Source: Nitriliruptoraceae bacterium (GTDB taxonomy: Bacteria; Actinomycetota; Nitriliruptoria; Nitriliruptorales; Nitriliruptoraceae). From it: DNA of 11,737 bases. Positions 1-5,968 of this stretch are shown in pieces (position 1 is the stretch's first letter; each line of letters opens with the position of its first letter). A model generated the notes under the pieces. It made no database searches and was not told where the DNA came from. It saw nothing but the letters and a program-made list of their open reading frames with translations. Position numbers and translations under genes: made by a program. Location of the stretch: positions 1-11,737 of the forward strand of contig SKTN01000220.1 in NCBI GenBank assembly GCA_007117945.1. The letters run 5' to 3'.

Positions 1-25
1 CGGCAGGGGTGATGCGTGACGTCGG

Positions 26-31
26 TACCCT
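26..31 (+). promoter_or_regulatory. possible -10 box for leaderless ispH
   Basis: TACCCT fits the actinobacterial TANNNT -10 pattern. It ends 7 bases before the ATG at 39, the distance at which transcription would start on the A of the start codon. No -35 is recognisable. Chance occurrence is quite possible. Confidence 0.3.
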
Positions 32-38
32 CCCTCGC

Positions 39-998
39 ATGGATGCCCACACGTTGCTGCTCGCCGCCCCACGGGGGTTCTGCGCCGGTGTCGACCGCGC
101 GGTGCTGATCGTCGAGAAGGCCCTCGAGGCCTACGGCGCACCCGTCCACGTCCGCCACGAGATCGTGCACAACAAGCACGTCGTGGAGTCCCTGCGCCGC
201 AAGGGCGCGGTGTTCGTCGAGGACGAGACCGAGGTGCCCGAGGGGGCGGTGATCGTGTTCTCCGCCCACGGCTCCCCACCGGAGGCGTTCGAGAACTCCC
301 AGCGCCTGGGCCACACCCTGATCGATGCCACCTGCCCCCTGGTCACCAAGGTCCACCAGTCGGCACGCCGCTACGCCCGTGACGCCATGGACATCGTGAT
401 GATCGGCCACGCCGGGCACCAGGAGGTCATCGGCACCACCGGGCAGGCGCGTGACCGCATCCACCTCGTCGAGAGCCCCGAGGACGTCGATGGGCTGTCC
501 TTCGACGACGACAACCAGGTCACCTACATCACCCAGACCACCCTGTCGATGGACGAGACCGCCGACGTCGTCGAGCGGCTCAACCAGCGGTTCCCCGGGC
601 TGCAGCAGCCCAAGAGCCAGGACATCTGCTACGCGACCCAGAACCGGCAGGACGCGGTCAAGCAGTTGGCGACGCGCTGTGACCTGGTGCTGGTCGTGGG
701 GTCCCAGACCTCCTCGAACTCCAAGCGGCTGGTGGAGGTCAGCCAGGACCGCTCGGTGCCCGCCTACCTGATCGACGACGCCTCGGAGATCGACGAGGCG
801 TGGCTCACCGGCGTCGGCACCGTCGGCCTGACCTCCGGCGCCTCCGCGCCCGAGGTGCTGGTCGAGGAGGTGATCGACTGGTTCGCCGCGCGTGGCCTCG
901 ACACCGTGGACACCGTCCTGGTGGTGGAGGAGGACGTGGAGTTCTCCATGCCGGCGAACCTGGCCCGGCGCCTGGCGGAGCCGAGCGCCACCCGGTGA
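39..998 (+). CDS. ispH: 4-hydroxy-3-methylbut-2-enyl diphosphate reductase (IspH/LytB)
   Basis: IspH is the last enzyme of the MEP (non-mevalonate) isoprenoid pathway. It reduces HMBPP to IPP and DMAPP in the cytosol with a [4Fe-4S] cluster. The three cluster cysteines are visible: C15 in the N-terminal RGFCAG motif, C99 in DATCPLV and C197 in DICYAT. The GHAGHQEVIGTTG and SNSKRLVE segments are also family signatures, and about 320 residues is the normal length. ATG at 39 puts the start the usual few residues before RGFCAG. It has no Shine-Dalgarno but lies 7 bases after a possible -10, so it may be leaderless. In-frame GTG at 9 and ATG at 12 are alternatives, and because the frame is open to the window edge the true start could lie further upstream. 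The gene converges on the RNase D gene with a 6-base gap. Family is certain; the start is not. Confidence 0.95.
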   Translation: MDAHTLLLAAPRGFCAGVDRAVLIVEKALEAYGAPVHVRHEIVHNKHVVESLRRKGAVFVEDETEVPEGAVIVFSAHGSPPEAFENSQRLGHTLIDATCPLVTKVHQSARRYARDAMDIVMIGHAGHQEVIGTTGQARDRIHLVESPEDVDGLSFDDDNQVTYITQTTLSMDETADVVERLNQRFPGLQQPKSQDICYATQNRQDAVKQLATRCDLVLVVGSQTSSNSKRLVEVSQDRSVPAYLIDDASEIDEAWLTGVGTVGLTSGASAPEVLVEEVIDWFAARGLDTVDTVLVVEEDVEFSMPANLARRLAEPSATR

Positions 999-1007
999 GC
1001 CCGCTCA
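996..1007. terminator. stop-codon palindrome between ispH and the RNase D gene
   Basis: TGAGC-CC-GCTCA joins the TGA stop of ispH to the TGA stop of the opposing gene in one 5-bp stem. It has no T-tract and a 2-base loop, so it is weak as an intrinsic terminator. It is listed because the other two convergent junctions in the window look alike. Confidence 0.2.
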
Positions 1008-2165
1008 GTCCTCCGCGCGTTCGCGCGCGCTGAGGTAGGCGTCCCACAGGGGCGCCGCCAGCAGGTCGGTCTGCCAGGTCCGCAACCCCGCGAGCTCGCA
1101 CAGCTGGCGGCCGTCCTCGGGATCGCCCGCCACCGCCGCACCCAGCACCTTCGAGGGGCACAGCACCCCCGGTGCCAGCCCCACCTCCTCGGCCACGCGT
1201 GCCCGTCGGGTGCGCAGGGCATCGTGGACGGCCCGCTCGGTCTCCGTCCACCGGACGTTGTGCTCCCTGGCCTCGGGTTCGGCCGCGCGGCCCACCTCCA
1301 CGGCAGCGAAGAGGACCTCGGCGTGCTGGCGGAGCAGTCCCCGGCGTCGGGGGCTGCGCCGCACCAGCTGGGCCGGGGTGCGCGGGGGGTCGATCGCCAG
1401 CTCGCGCAGGACATCGTCGTGCAGCAGCCGGTTGGGCGCGATGTCGTGGGTGCGGGCCTGCTCCTCCCGCGCCTCCCACAGCGCGCGCAGCACGGCGCGC
1501 TGGCCGGGCTCGAGACGCCCCGCGCCCTTGACCCGCGTCCAGTGCCGGTTGTCCTCCGCCGCGCGGGCCACGGTCGCGGTGAGCTCCTCCTCGTACCACC
1601 CGAGGCGGCCCTGCTCGGCGAGGCGCTCCGCGAGCACGGCCCACAGGGCGGGCAGATGCACCACGTCCCCTGCGGCGTAGGTGGCCATGTCGGCCGGGAG
1701 GGGACGCTGCTCCCAGTCCGCCCGCTGGAAGGCGTCCTTGTCGTCGGAGAGGCGCACGTCGACCAGGTCCTCGAGGAGGCGTGACAGGCCCGTGGGCAGG
1801 CCCAGCAGGGCTGCTGCCACGGCGGTGTCGGCGAGGTGGTCGACCCCCACGCCCAGGGCCTCGAGGGGCGCCAGGTCGTTCTCCGCGGCGTGCAGGACGG
1901 CGAGGTGGTCGGTGTCGAGGAGGGCGTCGAGCTCGGGCAGCGCGTCGAGCGCCACGGTGTCGAGGAGCACGCACCCCTCGGCGGACCCGATCTGCACCAG
2001 GGCGGCGCGCCGGAAGTAGCGGTCGGCGTCGGCACGTTCCACGTCCACGCCCAGGACAGGTGCGTCGACCGCGCGCAGCGCGGCTCGTACGGTGGTGGGG
2101 TCGTCGACGAAGACCGGGGTGACGGCGCGCTGCTCGGTTGGTTCCGCTGCTGCCGTCACGTCCAC
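1005..2165 (-). CDS. RNase D-like 3'-5' exoribonuclease with HRDC domain
   Basis: A 386-residue protein of the RNase D family (DEDDy exonucleases), whose members trim tRNA and other stable-RNA precursors 3' to 5' with two metal ions. The exonuclease motifs are present: D41-x-E43 (Exo I), H92 and D97 in LHAAENDL (Exo II), and Y163-x3-D167 in YAAGDV (Exo III, the 'y' subtype). The FQRADWEQRPLP segment around 146-157 is also characteristic. Residues from about 210 to 290 look like an HRDC nucleic-acid-binding domain, and the helical C-terminus (about 300-380) may be a second one, as in other RNase D proteins. The GTG start at 2165 has GGAG 6 bases upstream. A TAGCCT -10 lies about 28 bases upstream of the start, so this gene is transcribed divergently from the PIG-L gene. 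It could be annotated rnd, but its tRNA substrate is unproven here. Confidence 0.9.
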   Translation of the reverse strand: MDVTAAAEPTEQRAVTPVFVDDPTTVRAALRAVDAPVLGVDVERADADRYFRRAALVQIGSAEGCVLLDTVALDALPELDALLDTDHLAVLHAAENDLAPLEALGVGVDHLADTAVAAALLGLPTGLSRLLEDLVDVRLSDDKDAFQRADWEQRPLPADMATYAAGDVVHLPALWAVLAERLAEQGRLGWYEEELTATVARAAEDNRHWTRVKGAGRLEPGQRAVLRALWEAREEQARTHDIAPNRLLHDDVLRELAIDPPRTPAQLVRRSPRRRGLLRQHAEVLFAAVEVGRAAEPEAREHNVRWTETERAVHDALRTRRARVAEEVGLAPGVLCPSKVLGAAVAGDPEDGRQLCELAGLRTWQTDLLAAPLWDAYLSARERAED

Positions 2166-2192
2166 CGTCCGCTCCGTTCGGGGTCGGCCGCG

Positions 2193-2198
2193 AGGCTA
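2193..2198 (-). promoter_or_regulatory. -10 box for the RNase D gene
   Basis: Read on the minus strand this is TAGCCT, matching TANNNT. It predicts a transcription start near 2186 and a leader of about 21 bases. No -35 hexamer is visible 16-18 bases upstream. Confidence 0.45.
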
Positions 2199-2231
2199 CC
2201 CCTGCAGACCCTCCCCACCACCGAGGTCACC

Positions 2232-3131
2232 GTGCCGCCCCCGACCGCGCCCGCCGCCCCGCAGGCGACCCTGCTGTGCGTCCACCCCCACCCCGACGAC
2301 GAGTCGATCGCCTGCGGAGGGGTGCTCGCCCGCGCCGCCGACCAGGGCGTGCGCACGGTGGTGGTGACCTGCACCGGGGGTGAGGAGGGCGACAACCTCG
2401 CGGGGATCGACCTCGGTGGTGAGGACCTCGTCGCTCACCGCCGTCGGGAGCTCGCGGCGGCGCTGACCGCCCTCTCCGTCACCGCCCACCACTGGCTGGG
2501 CTACCGCGACAGCGGGATGGCGGGTCTCGACAGCAACCAGCACCCCGACAGCTTCCACACCGCGAAGGTGGAGGAGGCGGCGGCGCGGCTGGCGGCCATC
2601 ATCCGGGCGGAGCGGCCCCAGGTGGTGGTCTCCGACGATGCCCAGGGCACCTACGGCCACCCCGATCACATCCAGGCGCACCGCGTCACGGTCCGGGCCG
2701 TCGCCCTGGCCGCCGACGACGCGGCACCGGTGCCGGGAGCGCCGTGGCAGGTGGCCAAGCGCTACGTCCACACCCTGGGGCGCTCACGCCTGCTGGCCGT
2801 CCACCGTGCCCTGATCGAGGCGGGGCTGGCCTCGCCCTTCGGCGCGGCTGAGCTCACCCGCGTCGAGGACCTGCCCCTTGGGGCCGACGACGACGCGGTG
2901 ACCACGGAGGTGGACGTGGCGCCGTGGCTCGCCGTCAAGCGGGCCGCCCTCGCCGCGCACGCCAGCCAGATCGGCCCCGACTCCTTCTTCCTCAACTCCC
3001 CCGAGGCGCTGACCGAGCAGATGTTCGCCAGCGAGGAGTTCGTGCTCGAGGAGGGCAGCGTCGGGGTCGCCCGCGGACGGGAGCCGGACCTGTTCTCCGG
3101 GCTCGACCACCCCACGCAGGTCAGGCAGTAG
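2232..3131 (+). CDS. PIG-L family zinc deacetylase (MshB/Mca-like)
   Basis: A 299-residue member of the PIG-L/LmbE family, zinc enzymes that remove N-acyl groups from glucosamine-type substrates. In actinobacteria the best-known members are MshB (mycothiol biosynthesis) and Mca (mycothiol-conjugate detoxification). The metal site is clear: H20-P-D22-D23-E near the N-terminus and Y-G-H143-P-D-H146. By analogy with MshB, H20, D23 and H146 bind zinc and D22 is the general base. R92-D-S-G-M96 matches the MshB RDSGM motif, while the SFHTA stretch after it is closer to Mca. I therefore leave the substrate and symbol open. The GTG start follows a GAGG 5 bases upstream and places the metal motif at the usual position; the open frame runs further upstream only through antisense of the RNase D gene. 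It is the first gene of a three-gene unit, with a 1-base gap to the flavin reductase. Confidence 0.85.
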   Translation: MPPPTAPAAPQATLLCVHPHPDDESIACGGVLARAADQGVRTVVVTCTGGEEGDNLAGIDLGGEDLVAHRRRELAAALTALSVTAHHWLGYRDSGMAGLDSNQHPDSFHTAKVEEAAARLAAIIRAERPQVVVSDDAQGTYGHPDHIQAHRVTVRAVALAADDAAPVPGAPWQVAKRYVHTLGRSRLLAVHRALIEAGLASPFGAAELTRVEDLPLGADDDAVTTEVDVAPWLAVKRAALAAHASQIGPDSFFLNSPEALTEQMFASEEFVLEEGSVGVARGREPDLFSGLDHPTQVRQ

Positions 3132-3132
3132 C

Positions 3133-3669
3133 GTGGCCCGCGACCGCACACAGGAGACGCCCACGATCCCCGCCCCACCGGACCCCGCGAGCTTCCGCGC
3201 CGCCATGGGGAGCTTCCTGACGGGGGTGGCCGTGATGACCACCCAGGTCGATGGTCGACCCCACGGCATGACCGCCAACGCGGTGTCCTCGGTGTCCCTG
3301 GAGCCGCCGCTGGTGCTGGTGTGCGTCGACGAGCGGGCGATCATGGCCACCCAGGTGGCCCGGGCCGGGGTGTTCGCCCTCAGCTTCCTCGCCGAGGACC
3401 AGCAGGGGCTCTCGAACCACTTCGCCGACCCCGCCCGCGGTGAGGGTGCGGTGGAGTTCGAGGGCGTCGAGCACACCACCGGCGCGACCGCCTGTCCCCT
3501 CCTCACGGGTGCGACGGCGAGGGTGGAGTGCCGCGTCCACAGCATCACCCCGGCAGGTGACCACCGCATCGTGGTGGGTGAGGTCGTGGCCCTCGACACC
3601 GCCGAGGCCGCACCCCTGGCCTACTACCGGGGCGCCTACGGGCGGCTGGCCGACGACGCGGTGGGCTGA
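3133..3669 (+). CDS. flavin reductase-like (HpaC/DIM6-NTAB) domain protein
   Basis: A 178-residue FMN-binding split-barrel protein of the flavin reductase-like family. Members reduce FMN or FAD with NAD(P)H and supply reduced flavin to partner monooxygenases; others simply bind FMN. Supporting segments are FRAAMGSFLTGVAVMTT, GMTANAVSSVSLEPPLVLVCVD, VFALSFLAEDQQGLSNHFA, and the C-terminal GDHRIVVGEV...PLAYYRGAYGRL that closes the domain. The GTG start lies 1 base after the upstream stop. Cotranscription with the PIG-L and YjbQ genes is likely. No oxygenase partner is present nearby, so its client is unknown. Whether it prefers FMN or FAD, NADH or NADPH, cannot be read from the sequence. Confidence 0.87.
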   Translation: MARDRTQETPTIPAPPDPASFRAAMGSFLTGVAVMTTQVDGRPHGMTANAVSSVSLEPPLVLVCVDERAIMATQVARAGVFALSFLAEDQQGLSNHFADPARGEGAVEFEGVEHTTGATACPLLTGATARVECRVHSITPAGDHRIVVGEVVALDTAEAAPLAYYRGAYGRLADDAVG

Positions 3670-3671
3670 GC

Positions 3672-4076
3672 GTGGAACGACGTGAGCTGGTCCTGGAGAC
3701 GGGCCGTCGGCGGATCACCGACGTCACGGCGCACTGCCGCCGCTTCGCGAGCGAGCAGGGCGTCGACGGGCTCCTGCACGTGTTCCTGCCCCACGCGACG
3801 GCGGGTCTGGCACTGGTGGAGACGGGGGCGGGGTCCGATGACGACCTCGCGGACCACCTCGACGAGTGGCTGCCCCGCGACGACCGCTGGCGTCACCGGC
3901 ACGGCAGCCCGGGACACGGCGCCGACCACGTGCTGCCGGCGCTGCTGCGCCCGTCGTTGACCCTGGCGGTCGACGGCGGTGACCTGGTGCTCGGGACGTG
4001 GCAGTCCGTGGTGGTGGTGGACACCAACGTCGACAACCGTGAGCGACGCCTCAGGCTCAGCTTCCTGGCGGGCTGA
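3672..4076 (+). CDS. YjbQ family (UPF0047) protein
   Basis: A 134-residue protein of the YjbQ/UPF0047 family, small single-domain enzymes widespread in bacteria and archaea. Some members have been reported to have weak thiamin phosphate synthase activity, but the physiological role is unsettled. Family signatures are HVFLPHATAGLALVE with H41, the middle histidine region (HRHGSPGHGADHVLPALL, with H86), and the C-terminal LVLGTWQSVVVVDTNVDNRERRLRL. Length is typical. The GTG start is 2 bases after the flavin reductase stop, so translation is probably coupled. The family assignment is firm; no function is claimed for this organism. Confidence 0.88.
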   Translation: MERRELVLETGRRRITDVTAHCRRFASEQGVDGLLHVFLPHATAGLALVETGAGSDDDLADHLDEWLPRDDRWRHRHGSPGHGADHVLPALLRPSLTLAVDGGDLVLGTWQSVVVVDTNVDNRERRLRLSFLAG

Positions 4077-4089
4077 GGCGCCGGCTCAG
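4073..4089. terminator. stop-codon palindrome between the YjbQ gene and upp
   Basis: CTGAG, a 7-base loop, then CTCAG. The arms contain the TGA stops of the two convergent genes, which are separated by only 9 bases. There is no T-tract. It may be a minimal bidirectional terminator or simply the consequence of two opposed TGA stops. Confidence 0.22.
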
Positions 4090-4715
4090 TGCGGCGTGCC
4101 GAAGAGCCGGTCGCCGAAGTCGCCGAGGCCGGGCACGATGTAGGCGTTGTCGTCGAGCCCCGGATCCACCGCCGCCGTCACGATCCGCACCCCGGGGTTG
4201 TCGGTGAGCACCCGGTCGACACCCTGCTCGGTGGCCACTACGGACAGCACCGTGACCTGCTCGGCGCCCTCGGCGTCCAGGGCGGCCACCGCGTCGGAGG
4301 CGGATCCGCCCGTGGCCAGCATCGGCTCCAGCACCAGCACCCACGCGCCGTCCAGGGGCGGCACCTTGAAGTAGTAGCGGCGGGCCTGATGGGTCTCCTG
4401 GTCCCGCTCCAGCCCGATCATCCCGACCAGGGCCGTGGGCAGCACGTCGTGGAGCCCACCGAGGAGGCCGAGCCCGGCGCGCAGCACGGGCACCGCCACG
4501 ATCTGGCGGCCCGGGCCGATGGCGGGGGCCGTGTCCAGGGGGGTGGTGACCGTGGAGCGGACCGCCGGCAGGTCGTGGACCGCCCTGAGTGCCAGGATCG
4601 CGCCGAGGCGCCGCGCGTGGTGGCGGAAGTGCTCGGGGATCGTGGCGGCGTCACGCAGGGCGGCGAGCTGCACACCCGCCACGGGATCGTCATCGAGCAC
4701 GGTGACCTGGGGCAC
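4086..4715 (-). CDS. upp: uracil phosphoribosyltransferase
   Basis: UPRTase converts uracil and PRPP to UMP in pyrimidine salvage. The 209-residue length is normal. The PRPP-binding loop is at residues 130-138 (EPMLATGGS), and the uracil-binding C-terminus reads AYIVPGLGDFGDRLFGT (about 191-207). The usual first residue of the PRPP loop is Asp (DPMLATGGS); here it is Glu130, a conservative but unusual change. PVLRAGLGLLGG (about 76-87) and the RRYYFKVP segment are further family markers. The GTG start is preceded by GAGG at 5 bases. The gene converges on the YjbQ gene and diverges from the lipoprotein gene, with which it appears to share a promoter region. Confidence 0.95.
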   Translation of the reverse strand: MPQVTVLDDDPVAGVQLAALRDAATIPEHFRHHARRLGAILALRAVHDLPAVRSTVTTPLDTAPAIGPGRQIVAVPVLRAGLGLLGGLHDVLPTALVGMIGLERDQETHQARRYYFKVPPLDGAWVLVLEPMLATGGSASDAVAALDAEGAEQVTVLSVVATEQGVDRVLTDNPGVRIVTAAVDPGLDDNAYIVPGLGDFGDRLFGTPH

Positions 4716-4759
4716 GGCGACCTCGTGGGAGCGGGGGCGGACCGACGTCGGACGGGGGC

Positions 4760-4765
4760 TAGCCT
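4760..4765 (+). promoter_or_regulatory. -10 box for the BMP-like lipoprotein gene
   Basis: Plus-strand TAGCCT, predicting transcription from about 4772, some 33 bases before the GTG at 4805. It lies inside the sequence CTAGCCTAGGC, so the two divergent -10 elements occupy almost the same base pairs. No -35 is apparent on either side. Confidence 0.4.
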
Positions 4766-4766
4766 A
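4761..4766 (-). promoter_or_regulatory. -10 box for upp
   Basis: Minus-strand TAGGCT, predicting transcription from about 4754 and a leader near 39 bases. It overlaps by 5 bases the plus-strand TAGCCT box of the divergent lipoprotein gene. Confidence 0.45.
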
Positions 4767-4804
4767 GGCGCCGCAGCGGGGTACGGCCCGACGGCAGGTG
4801 CGGA

Positions 4805-5917
4805 GTGCGACGTGGGCGAGGTGTGAGCCGGGGGAGCGGGTCGTGGTCGCCACGGGCCGTGGGTCGCACGCTGGTGGTGAGCGCCCTGCTCCTGCTGGTC
4901 GGCTGCACCAGCCCGGCCGAGGAGGAGGTCACCCCGTCACCGGTGCCGACCCCGATGGAGGAGCCCCCACCAGCCCCTGCCGGCCGGGACATCGAGGTGG
5001 TGCTCCCCCCCGGCGACCGGCTCGAGGACGCGGTGACCGAGGGCCTGCGCCGGCGGGTGGCGGCCCTGTCCGCCGGGTTGCCCGAGGGTGTGGGCGAGCT
5101 GACCGTCCGGCGTCCCGACAGCGCACCCTTCGTCGTTGATCTCGCGGAGCTGGCCGCGTCCCGGGGCACGGGGTTGGTGTGCGTCCTCGGGTCGGATACC
5201 GCGGGGACCACCGACACCCTGGCCCAACGCCACCGCGGGGTGCGCTTCTGCGGCCTGCCCACCGCCCTACCCGAGGTGGAGGAGGGCGAGGAGTTGACGG
5301 CCACGCCGGCGGTGCGGGTGGAGCTCCCCGTGGCGGCGCTGGGCGAGCTGGTCGGCACCGCTGCGGCCGAGGTTGCCCGGTCCTCGGACAGCGACGCCGT
5401 GGTCGGTCTGGTCCTCGGTGGTGACGAGCTGCCGTCGGGCACCTTCCGCGACGGCCTGCTGGTGGGGCTGGCGGGCGTGGAGGTCGTCGAGGTGGAGGAC
5501 GATGCAGCCGCACCCGCGGACGCCGTTGAGGCGCTGCTGGCCGCCGGCGCCGAGGTGCTCGTGGTGGACGGCCACCGCGGCGCCCGCGAGGTGGTGGAGG
5601 CCGTCGGGGACCGTGCGGTCCTCCTCGGGCCGGTGGACGTCGTCGACGGCGATGACGACCTCGACCTCGCCCTGGCCTACCGCCTCCGCCACGAGGTGGC
5701 GTTGGCGGCGGTGTTCGACAGCTTCGGCTCGGACGCCCTGGGCGAGGTGCCCATCCTGCTGGGTGTGGGGGACGAGATCCTGGATCTGCGGGTCGGGGCC
5801 GGGTGGCCCGAGCTCGAGGCTCCCCTGGAGCGTGCCCGCACCGCCCTGGCGCAGCGTGACGATCCCCGGGGCCCCGTGCCCGATGGTGCACCCGCCCCCG
5901 GGCCCGCCGAGCCCTAG
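4805..5917 (+). CDS. lipoprotein with BMP-like (nucleoside-binding-type) periplasmic-binding fold
   Basis: A 370-residue exported lipoprotein. The N-terminus has arginines, a hydrophobic stretch (about 22-32) and a lipobox L-V-G-C with Cys34 as the lipidation site, followed by an acidic/proline-rich linker. After the linker the pattern resembles the BMP family of substrate-binding proteins (PnrA/TmpC type, which bind purine nucleosides): a beta-strand ending LVCVLGSD, then VRFCGLP, a LGELVGTAAAEVA helix, VVGLVLGG, FRDGLLVGL, and ALLAAGAEVLVVDGHRGAREVVEA. The match is at the level of fold and order, not strong motifs, so the ligand is unknown. No permease or ATPase gene is adjacent. A GTG at 4823 (Cys28) is an alternative start. 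The divergent neighbour upp belongs to pyrimidine salvage, loosely consistent with a nucleoside ligand. Lipoprotein export is confident; family is moderate. Confidence 0.7.
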   Translation: MRRGRGVSRGSGSWSPRAVGRTLVVSALLLLVGCTSPAEEEVTPSPVPTPMEEPPPAPAGRDIEVVLPPGDRLEDAVTEGLRRRVAALSAGLPEGVGELTVRRPDSAPFVVDLAELAASRGTGLVCVLGSDTAGTTDTLAQRHRGVRFCGLPTALPEVEEGEELTATPAVRVELPVAALGELVGTAAAEVARSSDSDAVVGLVLGGDELPSGTFRDGLLVGLAGVEVVEVEDDAAAPADAVEALLAAGAEVLVVDGHRGAREVVEAVGDRAVLLGPVDVVDGDDDLDLALAYRLRHEVALAAVFDSFGSDALGEVPILLGVGDEILDLRVGAGWPELEAPLERARTALAQRDDPRGPVPDGAPAPGPAEP

Positions 5918-5920
5918 GAT
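5915..5920 (+). promoter_or_regulatory. -10 box for pyk overlapping the lipoprotein stop codon
   Basis: TAGGAT fits the TANNNT pattern. Its first three bases are the TAG stop of the preceding gene. Transcription would start near 5927, about 42 bases before the pyk start. No -35 is seen. Confidence 0.4.
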
Positions 5921-5968
5921 GGCGGCTGTGACGCCACGTACCCACACCCCCGTCACGTGAGGAGCATC

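Noticed and set aside
764..2035. Long minus-strand frames (423 and 389 codons) over the ends of ispH and RNase D
   Set aside because: Low-complexity Pro/Arg/Ser/Thr translations in other frames of genes with clear catalytic motifs.
1836..2231. N-terminal extension of the PIG-L frame
   Set aside because: It runs antisense through the RNase D gene and its promoter; the GTG at 2232 gives a normal-length enzyme with a ribosome site.
5885..5891. Single GTGCACC upstream of pyk
   Set aside because: Only one unit is present, inside the lipoprotein coding sequence, with no second copy 11 bases away.
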